A DNA stretch of 64,000 nt from Mucilaginibacter geliditolerans (lineage in GTDB: Bacteria; Bacteroidota; Bacteroidia; Sphingobacteriales; Sphingobacteriaceae). The translations under genes were made by a program, and so were the position numbers. Of the stretch, positions 15,285-24,670 are shown piece after piece (the stretch's first letter is position 1; the number at the start of each line of letters is the position of its first letter). Location of the stretch: NCBI RefSeq assembly GCF_014200495.1, contig NZ_JACHBY010000002.1, positions 682,001 to 746,000 of the forward strand, read 5' to 3'. Under the pieces are notes generated by a model. It ran no database searches and had not been told where the DNA came from. It saw nothing but the letters and a program-made list of their open reading frames with translations.

Positions 15285-16148
15285 TTAAAACTTCAAATGC
15301 TTTACCGTTAAACCATTATTTATCAATTGTTTTAATGATTCAATACCGATATGCAAATGCGTTTCCACATATTGCTCGGTAACCTTTGAATCGCTTTCAC
15401 TGGTTTTAACACCCTCAGGTATCATTGGCTGGTCTGATACCAGCAACAATGCCCCCGTAGGTATTTTATTAGCAAAGCCGGTTACAAATATGGTTGCTGT
15501 TTCCATATCAACAGCCATGGCTCTTAATTCCTTCAAATACTTTTTGAACACTTTATCATGCTCCCAAACACGGCGGTTGGTGGTGTAGCAGGTTCCTGTC
15601 CAGTAATCGCGTGAGAAATCACGAATCGTGGTTGATATCGCCTTCTGTAAAGCAAATGCGGGCAATGCAGGCACCGCGGCAGGCATATAGTCATTTGATG
15701 TACCCTCGCCTCTTATAGCTGCTATAGGCAGTATCAGGTCGCCTACGTTAACCCTTTTTTTCAGGCTGCCGCATTTGCCTAAAAATATAACAGCTTTAGG
15801 ACTGATAGCTGTAAGCAGGTCCATTACTGTCGCCGCTACCGAGCTGCCCATACCAAAGTTAATAATAGTGATACCGTTAGCCGTTACACTCTGCATAGGC
15901 TTTTCAAGCCCCATAACAGGCGCATTATCATTCCACTGCGAAAACAACTGTATGTATTTAGAGAAATTGGTAAGAATAATGTATTTACCAAAATCTTCAA
16001 GATTGCGGCCTGTGTAGCGTGGTAGCCAATTGGCAACTATAGCTTCCTTGGTTTTAAGCCCAGCCTTTACCGGACTTTGAACTTCCTCAACACCCTTTGA
16101 TTGATTAACGATCTGTTCGTCTTTCTTTATTCCTTTTTCTTCATTCAT
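15285..16148 (-). CDS. amn: AMP nucleosidase
   Basis: A 287-residue enzyme of the PNP/UDP phosphorylase superfamily. It closely follows the Bacteroidota AMP nucleosidase pattern (KEAIVANWLPRYTG near the start; NFGMGSSVAATVMDLL; VIFLGKCGSLK; AAIRGEGTSNDYMP; AVDMETATIF with the catalytic acidic pair). It hydrolyses AMP to adenine and ribose-5-phosphate in the cytosol and controls adenylate pools. The N-terminus carries about 30 extra Lys/Glu/Gln-rich residues before the usual start region; no later ATG fits, so the extension seems real. The esterase gene lies upstream with only 28 bases between, suggesting co-transcription. Confidence 0.9.
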   Translation of the reverse strand: MNEEKGIKKDEQIVNQSKGVEEVQSPVKAGLKTKEAIVANWLPRYTGRNLEDFGKYIILTNFSKYIQLFSQWNDNAPVMGLEKPMQSVTANGITIINFGMGSSVAATVMDLLTAISPKAVIFLGKCGSLKKRVNVGDLILPIAAIRGEGTSNDYMPAAVPALPAFALQKAISTTIRDFSRDYWTGTCYTTNRRVWEHDKVFKKYLKELRAMAVDMETATIFVTGFANKIPTGALLLVSDQPMIPEGVKTSESDSKVTEQYVETHLHIGIESLKQLINNGLTVKHLKF

Positions 16149-16176
16149 ATTCGTATAATTTAGTCGATAAAATCAC

Positions 16177-17316
16177 TCAATGACCACTGCTCAGCCAGTT
16201 GTAAAAAGCAGGGAAATCACCATTCCATTGCTTCTCATTATGCTTGGCACCTTTTACTATTATCGTTGGTGTATTTTGTTTACTTATACCTTTTGTTTGT
16301 ATAATATCCACCATTTTCTGCATATCTCCCGTCATAGCATCACTTTCCGCATCGCCGCAAACAAAATAAAAACGGGTCTTAGCAGGCAATTGCTGTTGCT
16401 GCGCATAAGTATATATATCGGGTGCTAACCAAAAAGCCGGTGAGAATATTCCGCCGTTACCAAATACATCAGGATATTTCAACACAGCGTACATGGATAT
16501 CAATCCCCCCATTGAGCTGCCTGCAATGGTGGTATGCCGGGCATCCTTTTTGGTGCGATAATTTTTATCGATGTAGGGCTTTAAGGTCTTTACTAAAAAC
16601 TCTACATAATCAACACCCCTGCCTTTACCATAGTTAGAGTCGTACGGATTATATTCGCTAATACGATAATTACCGCCATGATCTATCCCGACAATAATAC
16701 ATTGCTGCGTAGCGGGCAGTTTATCCATGATCTCATCTATCCCCCACTCGCCATAGCCCGATGTAAATTCATCGAAAAGATTTTGCCCGTCGTGCATATA
16801 AATAACCGGGTATTTTTTGTTTGATGATGCATAATCGGCCGGCAGGTATATCCACACCCTGCGTTGCCTGCCAAGCTGCGGCATATCAAATTTTTCGTTA
16901 ATGATATGTACGTTAGCGCTGGCGGTATGCTTTTTTTCAACAGGGCCGTAATTATCCTTCCAGTCGGCAATAGTTAATACAATAGTGGTATCGTGCACAA
17001 TACTGATGCTACGGTTATCTATATCCTTACCACTGGTATTGCATTCAACCGTTCCCCAGGTGCCCCTGGTTACCTTAAAACTATAGTTACCTTTAGGTAG
17101 ATCTTTTATGAGCCGGTATTCGCCTGATTGATCCGGCTGTAATTGCCAGGCCGTAGCCGCCGGGCTCCAGCCATTAAAATCTCCGGCTAAAAAAATAGCT
17201 TTTGCTGTTGTTTTAAACGGAGGGACTTTATCAGTTTTAAACGTAACTGTAACCTGTGCAAATAACAATGTATTTACAAATACCATTAACACCAGTAACG
17301 TTATATTTTTTACCAT
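16177..17316 (-). CDS. Secreted esterase with N-terminal CBM48-like domain
   Basis: A 379-residue protein. Residues 1-20 are a signal peptide ending LLFA-Q. Residues about 35-115 form an Ig-like glycogen-binding/CBM48-type domain (AIFLAGDFNGWSP). Residues about 135-379 form an alpha/beta-hydrolase of the Fes/D-type esterase family: YMHDGQNLFD, then the nucleophile elbow GSSMGG with the catalytic Ser, and a late His in GAKHNEKQW. Relatives act on feruloyl or acetyl esters of plant polysaccharide or on siderophore esters; the substrate is not clear. It starts 14 bases after the citrate synthase terminator and is followed closely by the AMP nucleosidase gene. Confidence 0.82.
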   Translation of the reverse strand: MVKNITLLVLMVFVNTLLFAQVTVTFKTDKVPPFKTTAKAIFLAGDFNGWSPAATAWQLQPDQSGEYRLIKDLPKGNYSFKVTRGTWGTVECNTSGKDIDNRSISIVHDTTIVLTIADWKDNYGPVEKKHTASANVHIINEKFDMPQLGRQRRVWIYLPADYASSNKKYPVIYMHDGQNLFDEFTSGYGEWGIDEIMDKLPATQQCIIVGIDHGGNYRISEYNPYDSNYGKGRGVDYVEFLVKTLKPYIDKNYRTKKDARHTTIAGSSMGGLISMYAVLKYPDVFGNGGIFSPAFWLAPDIYTYAQQQQLPAKTRFYFVCGDAESDAMTGDMQKMVDIIQTKGISKQNTPTIIVKGAKHNEKQWNGDFPAFYNWLSSGH

Positions 17317-17329
17317 TTTTAAGTTTACA

Positions 17330-17356
17330 AAAAAGCCCCGATATACGGGGCTTTTT
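17330..17356 (-). terminator. Rho-independent terminator after citrate synthase
   Basis: The stem AAAGCCCCG/CGGGGCTTT with a 5-base loop and a T run lies just beyond the stop of the minus-strand gene at 17370. Confidence 0.9.
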
Positions 17357-17369
17357 ATTTTTTAATATT

Positions 17370-18656
17370 TTATCGATCTTGTATATCTACATAATCCCTG
17401 TTGGTTGCACCGGTATAAATTTGGCGCGGACGACCGATAGGCTCTTTGTGAACCTTCATCTCTTTCCATTGCGCTATCCATCCCGGTAAACGGCCCAATG
17501 CAAACAATACCGTAAACATATCAGTTGGGAAACCTAATGCACGGTAAATAATACCTGAGTAAAAATCAACGTTAGGGTATAATTTACGCTCAATGAAATA
17601 AGGATCTTTCAAGGCTACTTCTTCCAGCTTTTTAGCTATTTCAAGTACTTCATCATCAATACCTAATTTCTCTAATATATCATCACATGCCTTTTTAATG
17701 ATCTTGGCGCGTGGATCAAAGTTTTTATAAACCCTGTGGCCAAAGCCCATTAAACGGAACGGATCGTTCTTATCTTTTGCCTTAGCAATCCATTTGTCGG
17801 TATCGCCGCCATCTTCCTGTATTTTTTGCAGCATCTCGATAACTTCCTGGTTGGCGCCGCCATGCAACGGACCCCAAAGTGCCGATATACCTGCAGATAC
17901 CGAAGCATAAATATTTGATGCAGATGAACCTACAATACGCACAGTTGAGGTAGAGCAGTTTTGCTCGTGATCAGCATGCAGTATTAATAAGGTGTTCATC
18001 GCGTTAACAACTACCGGGTCTATCTCCACAACTTCGGTACGCTGACCAAAGGTCATGTTCAAAAAGTTGGTAACATAGTCGTATTTATTTTGTGGGTAGA
18101 TGTATGGATGCCCTAATGATTTTTTATAGATCCATGAAACTATGGTAGGCATTTTAGCCAGCACCTTAATGATGCTTAAATTAAGTTCTTCGGCAGTTTG
18201 ATTTGGCTTTAATGATTCAGGATAAAAAGCCGACAGCGAAGATACCAGCGAAGAAAGCTGCCCCATTGGGTGCGATTTCGACGGAAAACCGTCAAAAAAC
18301 TTCTTCATATCCTCATGTACTAAGGTATGATGACTTAAATCATAATTAAATTTCTTTATCTGCTCTTCGGTTGGCAATTCACCATAGATGAGTAAATAAG
18401 CAACTTCAATAAATGATGATTTTGCGGCCAATTGCTCAATTGGATAACCCCTGTATTTAAGTATCCCCAGCTCGCCATCTAAAAATGTGATAGCACTTTG
18501 TGTTGCTCCGGTATTTTTATAACCGATGTCTAAAGTTACGTAACCTGTTTGGTCTCTTAGTTTCGATATATCAATGGCCTTCTCACCTTCTGAACCTTCA
18601 ATAACCGGAAGTTCGTAAGTTTTATCGCCAATTATTAATTGAGCTATTTCTGACAT
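17370..18656 (-). CDS. gltA: Citrate synthase (type II, hexameric family)
   Basis: A 428-residue enzyme of the usual length. It condenses acetyl-CoA with oxaloacetate at the entry of the TCA cycle. Hallmarks in order: HADHEQNCSTSTVR, GPLHGGANQE with an active-site His, MGFGHRVYKNFDPRA with a second His, and NVDFYSGI with the catalytic Asp. The N-terminal beta-rich segment (about 60 residues) is that of the Gram-negative NADH-regulated type. It is transcribed alone, with a promoter-like box just upstream and a clear terminator downstream. Confidence 0.97.
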   Translation of the reverse strand: MSEIAQLIIGDKTYELPVIEGSEGEKAIDISKLRDQTGYVTLDIGYKNTGATQSAITFLDGELGILKYRGYPIEQLAAKSSFIEVAYLLIYGELPTEEQIKKFNYDLSHHTLVHEDMKKFFDGFPSKSHPMGQLSSLVSSLSAFYPESLKPNQTAEELNLSIIKVLAKMPTIVSWIYKKSLGHPYIYPQNKYDYVTNFLNMTFGQRTEVVEIDPVVVNAMNTLLILHADHEQNCSTSTVRIVGSSASNIYASVSAGISALWGPLHGGANQEVIEMLQKIQEDGGDTDKWIAKAKDKNDPFRLMGFGHRVYKNFDPRAKIIKKACDDILEKLGIDDEVLEIAKKLEEVALKDPYFIERKLYPNVDFYSGIIYRALGFPTDMFTVLFALGRLPGWIAQWKEMKVHKEPIGRPRQIYTGATNRDYVDIQDR

Positions 18657-18675
18657 AGAATATTTGTATTTGCAA

Positions 18676-18683
18676 CAAATGTA
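18676..18683 (-). promoter_or_regulatory. -7 box of citrate synthase gene
   Basis: On the minus strand this reads TACATTTG, a perfect TAnnTTTG, ending 19 bases before the gltA start codon. No good -33 element was seen. The implied leader is very short. Confidence 0.5.
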
Positions 18684-18912
18684 GTAAATCTACCTTATTA
18701 ATACCCGGATTTTACCCTTGTTAATTGTAAAAATTTAGCTTGATCTGACATTATCACCCTCTATTTTATCAATTTGTTAATTCAACAACAAAACAGGGTT
18801 AATTATCATCACAAATAACAGCAATTAACAGCAGATAGGAAACCAACTTAATATGGTTAATCAGAAAATTTATTTTTCAGCAGGTAGGGCAGTAAACAAT
18901 AAAATTGTTTTT

Positions 18913-20160
18913 TTAGTTCGACCGGATGGCTTCAACCGGGTTAAGCCTTGAAGCGGAATAGGCTGGGATAATACCGGATAAAAGACCAATACCAATAGAA
19001 ATACTCATGCCCCTGATGATGTTACTTGCCCCAAGTACTACTTTTACATCAAACATGCCCTTAATGGCCAGTGTGCCCAGAAAAACAAATGACAAACCTA
19101 TTATACCGCCTACTAAGCACAGGATAACAGACTCGATCATGAACTGCAATAATATAAAGTAGTTTTTAGCGCCTAATGATTTTTGGATACCTATAATATT
19201 GGTGCGTTCTTTTACCGATACGAACATAATATTGGCAATCCCAAAACCACCCACCAATACAGAAAAGCCACCTATAATTATACCGCCAATATCCAGCACG
19301 CTAAATACCTTTGAAAGCTGATCGGAGAGCATAGTTGTTTTATTGAGCGAGAAGTTATCATCAGCATTGGGCTTTAACCGCCTTATAGAACGCATAAGCA
19401 TGTGCAGCTCACTTTCCAGTTCATCATCACTTACCCCATCCTTACCGCGTACCACAATTTGCGGCTGATAGTTTTCATTCTGCACATCTATAACATCTTT
19501 GGCAAAATTTATCGGTATCAGCACATTCTTATCATCGCTGTTGCCCAGCATATCATCACCTTCTTTTGAGAATACGCCTATTATATTCACATATCGTCCC
19601 ATCACTTTTAACTGTTTGCCAACGGCTGTACCATCCGGAAAAAGATGTTGTGCAATATCAAAGCCAATAATCGCGACAGGGGCGCCGGTTTTTGATTCTA
19701 TATCGGTAAAATACCGGCCCTGCGCCAGGTCGAAATTCCAAACCTTATCATGATCCTGCATTACAGCATTAATGTACGTACCTTCAATGGTATTGCTTTT
19801 ATACTTAATGGTACGGCTACTAAAAGCGATCTCGTAGGAGATGCCGAAAGCAAGTGTGCTGCGCTTTTGCAACTGATCATATTCCCGCAGGGTTGGAACC
19901 GGCCGCTGCATATATTTCCACCATGGGAAATCTCCATCAAATATCCATGGCCATTTTTGTATATATATACTGTTGTTCCCCAGTTTATTTACGCTCTCCT
20001 GCAGGTTATTCCGTAAAGTATCAACCGCCGACCGTACTGTAATGATAGTAAAAATACCTATTGTTACCCCCAGTAATGAAAGCATAGTACGCAGCTTATT
20101 TTGCCTTAAGGCATCATAAGCAAACAAAAAGCTTTCCCTTAAAAGTTTTAAAAATATCAT
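18913..20160 (-). CDS. MacB/FtsX-type ABC transporter permease (single-unit)
   Basis: A 415-residue inner-membrane protein with the MacB arrangement: one N-terminal helix (about residues 20-42, TMLSLLGVTIGIFTII), a periplasmic MacB_PCD domain (about 45-275), then three C-terminal helices (about 285-405) with RTNIIGIQKSLGA and the end SRLNPVEAIRSN. Partners would be an ATPase and an adaptor, but neither is adjacent, so it is an orphan here. It is half the size of the double-unit permeases at 24669 and 49415-64000 and belongs to a different subfamily. Confidence 0.9.
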   Translation of the reverse strand: MIFLKLLRESFLFAYDALRQNKLRTMLSLLGVTIGIFTIITVRSAVDTLRNNLQESVNKLGNNSIYIQKWPWIFDGDFPWWKYMQRPVPTLREYDQLQKRSTLAFGISYEIAFSSRTIKYKSNTIEGTYINAVMQDHDKVWNFDLAQGRYFTDIESKTGAPVAIIGFDIAQHLFPDGTAVGKQLKVMGRYVNIIGVFSKEGDDMLGNSDDKNVLIPINFAKDVIDVQNENYQPQIVVRGKDGVSDDELESELHMLMRSIRRLKPNADDNFSLNKTTMLSDQLSKVFSVLDIGGIIIGGFSVLVGGFGIANIMFVSVKERTNIIGIQKSLGAKNYFILLQFMIESVILCLVGGIIGLSFVFLGTLAIKGMFDVKVVLGASNIIRGMSISIGIGLLSGIIPAYSASRLNPVEAIRSN

Positions 20161-20386
20161 ATCATTAATTGATTACACCGGTGATAGCCTGATTTTGGAG
20201 CTGATTATACTTTAGACGATAACACGACACTTAAGTTACAGTATTTTTTTATTTAAGTATATTTAATAATTAGATTAGATGCGTAAACTTAAAACAATAT
20301 CACTAACCAATTGTAAATAAATCGGCGCAACCATAAAGTGGAACACACCTCCTTAAAATAATTAACGAAATAAACAAAAAAAACCT

Positions 20387-20394
20387 TACATTTG
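20387..20394 (+). promoter_or_regulatory. -7 box of queA
   Basis: TACATTTG is a perfect TAnnTTTG ending 26 bases before ATG 20421. No convincing -33 TTG was seen upstream, where the DNA is A-rich. Confidence 0.5.
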
Positions 20395-20420
20395 CGCCCT
20401 GAAAATTCATATATATAAGC

Positions 20421-21470
20421 ATGAAATTATCGCAATTCAAATTCAATCTGCCTGATTCATTAATAGCTAACACTCCGTCTCTGGCCCGTGATGAAGCACG
20501 TTTAATGGTCTTACACAAAGATTCAGGTAAAATTGAGCATAAAATATTCAAGGATATATTAGATTATTATGATGATCAGGATGTAATGATCCTTAATAAT
20601 ACAAAAGTATTCCCGGCCCGTATGTACGGTAATAAAGAAAAAACCGGCGCTACTATTGAAGTTTTTTTACTTCGCGAATTAAACAAGGAATTACGCCTTT
20701 GGGATGTTTTGGTTGACCCGGCCCGTAAAATACGTGTTGGCAACAAATTATACTTTGGTGATGACGATTTGTTAATAGCTGAGGTTGTTGACAATACTAC
20801 ATCACGCGGCCGTACTATCCGCTTTTTGTTTGATGGTACCGACGAAGAATTCCGCCGCAATGTGGAGATCCTAGGTGAAACACCACTGCCAAAATACATT
20901 AAACGTAAAGCTACTGCCGAAGATAAAGAGCGTTACCAAACTATTTTCGCTAAGCATGAAGGCGCTGTTGCAGCACCAACTGCAGGCCTGCACTTTAGCC
21001 GCGAGCTAATGAAACGCCTTGAACTTAAAGGCATCGACTTTGCTGAAGTTACCCTGCATGTAGGTTTAGGTACTTTCCGCCCGGTTGAGGTTGAAGATCT
21101 GACCAAACACAAAATGGATTCAGAGCAATTCATCATCGAGCAAAAACAAGCCGATATTGTAAACAGGGGTATTGAAAGAAAGAAGCGCATTTGCGCTGTT
21201 GGTACAACATCAATGCGTGCTATTGAATCAGCTGTATCAGCCAATAAAACATTAAAAGCTGCTAACGACTGGACAAGCAAGTTCATTTTCCCTCCATACG
21301 ATTTCAGCATTGCTAACTCAATGGTAACTAACTTCCACACACCTGAGTCAACTTTACTGATGATGATATGTGCATTTGGTGGTTACGAACATGTAATGAA
21401 TGCGTACGAAGTAGCAGTAAAAGAAAAATACCGTTTCTACAGCTACGGCGACGCTATGCTGATAATATAA
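20421..21470 (+). CDS. queA: tRNA preQ1(34) S-adenosylmethionine ribosyltransferase-isomerase
   Basis: A 349-residue enzyme of full family length. It transfers and isomerises the ribosyl moiety of SAM to preQ1 in tRNA, giving epoxyqueuosine. Family motifs are clear: FNLPDSLIA near the start, [56 protein letters not shown] and [11 protein letters not shown]. It stands alone with its own promoter box and a terminator, just before ispD. Confidence 0.97.
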   Translation: MKLSQFKFNLPDSLIANTPSLARDEARLMVLHKDSGKIEHKIFKDILDYYDDQDVMILNNTKVFPARMYGNKEKTGATIEVFLLRELNKELRLWDVLVDPARKIRVGNKLYFGDDDLLIAEVVDNTTSRGRTIRFLFDGTDEEFRRNVEILGETPLPKYIKRKATAEDKERYQTIFAKHEGAVAAPTAGLHFSRELMKRLELKGIDFAEVTLHVGLGTFRPVEVEDLTKHKMDSEQFIIEQKQADIVNRGIERKKRICAVGTTSMRAIESAVSANKTLKAANDWTSKFIFPPYDFSIANSMVTNFHTPESTLLMMICAFGGYEHVMNAYEVAVKEKYRFYSYGDAMLII

Positions 21471-21491
21471 TTATCATTAAATTTGAAATAT

Positions 21492-21529
21492 AAAAAATGA
21501 GATTTGAGCTTATTCAAATCTCATTTTTA
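21492..21529 (+). terminator. Rho-independent terminator after queA
   Basis: A 14-base stem AAAATGAGATTTGA pairs with TCAAATCTCATTTT and is followed by a T-rich run. It lies 22 bases after the queA stop codon. Confidence 0.85.
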
Positions 21530-21545
21530 TTTTAAACGGTTTTTC

Positions 21546-22268
21546 ATGAGCTCGCTTTCAACTACTCACCATTCACCACTCACCACTCACAATCATGCTA
21601 TAATAGTTGCCGGCGGCTCAGGTACACGCATGGGATCGGCTATACCTAAGCAGTTCCTGTTATTGAATAGCAAGCCTGTTTTAATGCACACCATTGCGGC
21701 ATTTCATAACTGTAAAACGCAACCTCATATCATTTTAGTTTTACATGCTAACTTTCACGCCTACTGGCAACAGCTATGTATCGATCACAATTTCACGGTT
21801 CCCCATCAATTAATAAAAGGCGGCGAAACCCGCTTCCACTCCGTTAAAAATGGATTGGATTGCATATCTGATTATGCCGATGCCGTAGTTGCCGTGCAGG
21901 ATGCCGTAAGGCCATTGACTGACAAGCAGATCATCGACACATCGTTCACTTATGCGCTGGAGCATGGCAATGCTATTGTTGCCGTAAAAAGCCGGGATTC
22001 TATCCGCCAGGTACAAAATGGCCGTTCAGTTAGTTTGCTGCGCGATAATATCTATTTGATACAAACCCCGCAAACGTTCAGGTTAAGCCAACTAAAAAAA
22101 GCTTATGAACATGGTTATAATATCAGTTTTACTGATGATGCCAGTGTTGTTGAGCAATCAGGCATAGCCATAAATTTAATAGAGGGTAACTATAAAAACA
22201 TTAAGATCACCTTCCCCGAGGATATTGCCATTGCCGAGGCTATATTAAACAAAAAGCCATCTGCCTGA
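21546..22268 (+). CDS. ispD: 2-C-methyl-D-erythritol 4-phosphate cytidylyltransferase
   Basis: A 240-residue enzyme of the MEP isoprenoid pathway that makes CDP-methylerythritol. The nucleotide-binding signature is AIIVAGGSGTRMGSAIPKQF, the substrate region AVQDAVRPL, and the late loop SFTDDASVVEQSG. ATG 21546 was chosen because the open frame upstream of it runs into the queA terminator. The first 15 residues are Ser/Thr/His-rich and are encoded by a short word repeat (CACTCAC), so this N-terminus may be recently acquired from intergenic repeat DNA or may not be translated. Confidence 0.93.
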   Translation: MSSLSTTHHSPLTTHNHAIIVAGGSGTRMGSAIPKQFLLLNSKPVLMHTIAAFHNCKTQPHIILVLHANFHAYWQQLCIDHNFTVPHQLIKGGETRFHSVKNGLDCISDYADAVVAVQDAVRPLTDKQIIDTSFTYALEHGNAIVAVKSRDSIRQVQNGRSVSLLRDNIYLIQTPQTFRLSQLKKAYEHGYNISFTDDASVVEQSGIAINLIEGNYKNIKITFPEDIAIAEAILNKKPSA

Positions 22269-22306
22269 AAAAGACAAATGGCTTAATATTTATTGATAAT
22301 TAAGAG

Positions 22307-22453
22307 CTACGCCCGCCTGATCAAACCCAAAAGTAAAGCAATAATAGCTATTACCAACAGCACGTGTATTAACCCCGTTGCTGAATAAAGAAACACTCCT
22401 AATGCCCACCCTATTATAAGGATAACGGCAATGATATACAATAGACCTCTCAT
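22307..22453 (-). CDS. Small two-helix membrane protein (DUF5670/lmo0937-like)
   Basis: A 48-residue protein: a short start MRGLLYIIAVILIIGWALG forms one hydrophobic helix, a Ser/Gly turn follows, then a second helix (VLLVIAIIALLLGL) and the end IRRA. This is the size and pattern of the lmo0937/DUF5670 family, which is widespread in Bacteroidota and often linked to stress. It is convergent with ispD and about 40 bases from its stop. Function is unknown. Confidence 0.75.
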   Translation of the reverse strand: MRGLLYIIAVILIIGWALGVFLYSATGLIHVLLVIAIIALLLGLIRRA

Positions 22454-22521
22454 TTTGTTAAAGTTTTAGTTGATGAATATGTTGTATCAATAACTAAAAT
22501 CATTCCAAAATGTTCTCAAAT

Positions 22522-22553
22522 AAAAAAACCCTGTAAAAATACAGGGCTCTTTA
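22522..22553 (-). terminator. Rho-independent terminator after the DUF2795-like gene
   Basis: The stem ACCCTGT/ACAGGGC-like pairing with an A-rich loop is flanked by A and T runs. It lies 17 bases beyond the stop codon of the minus-strand gene at 22570. Confidence 0.75.
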
Positions 22554-22569
22554 TTTCGGGTTGGTTCAA

Positions 22570-22791
22570 TTAATATTCGTCCTCGTTAAAAAAGAAGTCG
22601 TCTTTAGTCGGATAATCCGGCCATATCTCTTCTATATTTTCGTAGGGCTCACCATCATCTTCCAATGCCTGCAGGTTTTCTATAACCTCAACAGGTGCGC
22701 CGGAACGAATGGCATAATCAATTAACTCATCTTTTGTTGCGGGCCAGGGTGCATCTTCAAGGTGCGATGCAAGTTCAAGTGTCCAGTACAT
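22570..22791 (-). CDS. Small acidic DUF2795-like protein
   Basis: A 73-residue very acidic protein (start MYWTLELASHLEDAPWPATK, end FFFNEDEY). It contains the DUF2795-type pattern DELIDYAIRSGAP...ENLQALEDD, a short helical module also seen in small Bacteroidota proteins. It has no signal peptide or membrane segment. It has its own terminator and AT-rich upstream DNA. Function is unknown. Confidence 0.8.
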   Translation of the reverse strand: MYWTLELASHLEDAPWPATKDELIDYAIRSGAPVEVIENLQALEDDGEPYENIEEIWPDYPTKDDFFFNEDEY

Positions 22792-22882
22792 ATCTTATTT
22801 TTATAATAATTTTTTACTAAATTACTTTTTCGCAAAAGTATAATATTTTTAAATTGATTATCAATATTTTTTTTCTATTTTT

Positions 22883-23431
22883 TTAAATTCTTGGAATCCA
22901 CTCATTCTCAGGTATTTTATGTTCATTCCCAATCTTACGTGCCAGGGTAAAAAGGTAATCGCTCAGTCGATTAAGATAAATATTAACCTTTTCATCAACT
23001 ACGCTTTCTTCAGCAAGGTGTACCGTTATCCTTTCAGCCCTGCGGCATACACATCGTGCAATATGGCAAAATGAAATGGTATTACTACCACCCGGCAGAA
23101 TAAAATGTTTTAACTGTGGCAATTGCCCATCCATCATATCCATTTCCTTTTCCAGCAGCTCAATATCTGCCAGGTGCAGGTCCGGGATGATCATTCTTGA
23201 TTTTTCAGGATCAGCTGCTAATGATGAGCCAATAGTGAACAACCTGTCCTGAATATGCTTCAATACCTCCTTATCGTGCGTGCTTATTTCCTGGTCACGT
23301 ATGAGCCCTATATACGAGTTAAGTTCATCAACCGTACCATAGCTTTCAATACGCAGGTGATGTTTGGGTACGCGCGTACCTCCTATTAATGAGGTAAAAC
23401 CCTTATCACCGGTTTTAGTATATATTTTCAT
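22883..23431 (-). CDS. Corrinoid adenosyltransferase, PduO type
   Basis: A 182-residue enzyme that transfers adenosyl from ATP to cob(I)alamin to give coenzyme B12. The N-terminal ATP loop KIYTKTGDKGFTSLIGG is diagnostic of the PduO/MMAB family. The core helices include GTVDELNSYIGL, CRRAERITVHL and YLNRLSDYLFTLAR. ATG 23431 (MKIYTKTGDKG) was chosen; an upstream in-frame start would add 18 residues with no family support. It is monocistronic as far as can be seen. Confidence 0.93.
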   Translation of the reverse strand: MKIYTKTGDKGFTSLIGGTRVPKHHLRIESYGTVDELNSYIGLIRDQEISTHDKEVLKHIQDRLFTIGSSLAADPEKSRMIIPDLHLADIELLEKEMDMMDGQLPQLKHFILPGGSNTISFCHIARCVCRRAERITVHLAEESVVDEKVNIYLNRLSDYLFTLARKIGNEHKIPENEWIPRI

Positions 23432-23583
23432 TTTTATCGATAGATTTTCCTGCGCTCTGTCATTTCCGCTAGTGAGAGATGACAAATAGCGCGTTTAATA
23501 TTGCATATAAAAATACATTTTAAAATGTTTTATTTAAACTTGTTGAAAGTTAAACTATCAATAACTATATCTGTTATACAGTA

Positions 23584-24591
23584 ATGAGATCTGCCCTGTT
23601 ATCAACAAAATCCATCTGCATTTTATTAGTCGCCACTGCTTTGTTAAGCTTTAATTGCGGTAATGCAACCAGTAATAATGCATCTAATAATAGTACACCC
23701 GAGATTAAAAAAGCAAGCATAGCCAGCATTTTAAGCGAACAGCAGTTCAATGATCTTTTCCCGATGCACGATAAGTTTTACAGCTATAAGGCATTTATAA
23801 AAGCTGTGGATGAACTGGGGCAGGTAAAACTACAGGTTAGCAGGCGCTCAACCTGGATATACCAGTTTATACGCACCGATAAAACTACCGGAAAAGCCAC
23901 TACCATTCGTCAGGATGCCGACTGGAACGAGGCCTGGGCTAAAGCCAAGCCCGACTCAACTTATATAGTTGACTATGGCAACTTTTGTACTGCCGCCGAT
24001 GCACAAACCAATAAAAAGGAACTGGCTGCTTTTTTTGCTGAAATATCGCACGAGACACGCCACGGCGAAGATGGCAAATACAACGATGGTTTGATGTATA
24101 TCCACGAATATGACACCACACAAGCCTATACAGCCGATAATGATATGTACCCCGCTGTTAAAGGCAAAAAATATTATGGCCGCGGGCCGATGCAAATAAG
24201 TTACAATGGCAATTATGGTTATGCCTCTGATTGTATTTTTGGCGATAAAAAAGTACTGCTAAACAATCCGGAGCTGGTGGAAAAAGACCCGGTAGTGGCT
24301 TTTAAAACTGCTATTTATTTCTGGATGACACCGCAGCCGCCAAAACCATCGGCACATGATGTAATGACCGGTAAATGGCAACCCAGCGCCACTGATAAGG
24401 CTAAAGGCCGCACACCTGGCTTCGGAATGACCATCAACATTATAAACGGACAAATTGAATGCAACAAAGGCGATAACATGAACAGTATGAATGACCGCAT
24501 TGGCTTTTATCAGCATTTTTTAAAGAAACTGGGCGTCAGTGATCCTAATTGTGCTTGCTCATGCGGCAATATGAAACCGTATGCCCCATAG
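23584..24591 (+). CDS. Secreted GH19 chitinase
   Basis: A 335-residue protein. Residues 1-25 form an export signal with Cys25 after LLSFN, a possible but non-standard lipobox. A Ser/Asn-rich linker follows. The GH19 domain starts at about residue 48 ([12 protein letters not shown]). The likely catalytic glutamates are Glu157 in [12 protein letters not shown] and Glu175 in MYIHEYD, and the substrate-cleft motif [16 protein letters not shown] is complete. The end carries extra cysteines (CACSCG). It should hydrolyse chitin (beta-1,4-GlcNAc) outside the cell or at the cell surface; some GH19 enzymes act on peptidoglycan or as bacteriophage-type lysins. It stands alone. Confidence 0.93.
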   Translation: MRSALLSTKSICILLVATALLSFNCGNATSNNASNNSTPEIKKASIASILSEQQFNDLFPMHDKFYSYKAFIKAVDELGQVKLQVSRRSTWIYQFIRTDKTTGKATTIRQDADWNEAWAKAKPDSTYIVDYGNFCTAADAQTNKKELAAFFAEISHETRHGEDGKYNDGLMYIHEYDTTQAYTADNDMYPAVKGKKYYGRGPMQISYNGNYGYASDCIFGDKKVLLNNPELVEKDPVVAFKTAIYFWMTPQPPKPSAHDVMTGKWQPSATDKAKGRTPGFGMTINIINGQIECNKGDNMNSMNDRIGFYQHFLKKLGVSDPNCACSCGNMKPYAP

Positions 24592-24614
24592 CCCCGTGGA
24601 GGGGAACTGATACT

Positions 24615-24670
24615 GGCTTAAGTCTGCGACTTAAGCCTACAGATGAAGAAAGTTTGCAACTTTCTTCATC
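24615..24670. repeat. Double-hairpin element with TGC loops
   Basis: There are two perfect inverted repeats in a row, each with the 3-base loop TGC: arms of 10 bases at 24615-24624/24628-24637 and of 13 bases at 24642-24654/24658-24670. The second overlaps the stop codon of the minus-strand permease gene. A decayed copy of the same element is at 27203-27260, on the other side of that permease. Confidence 0.9.
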
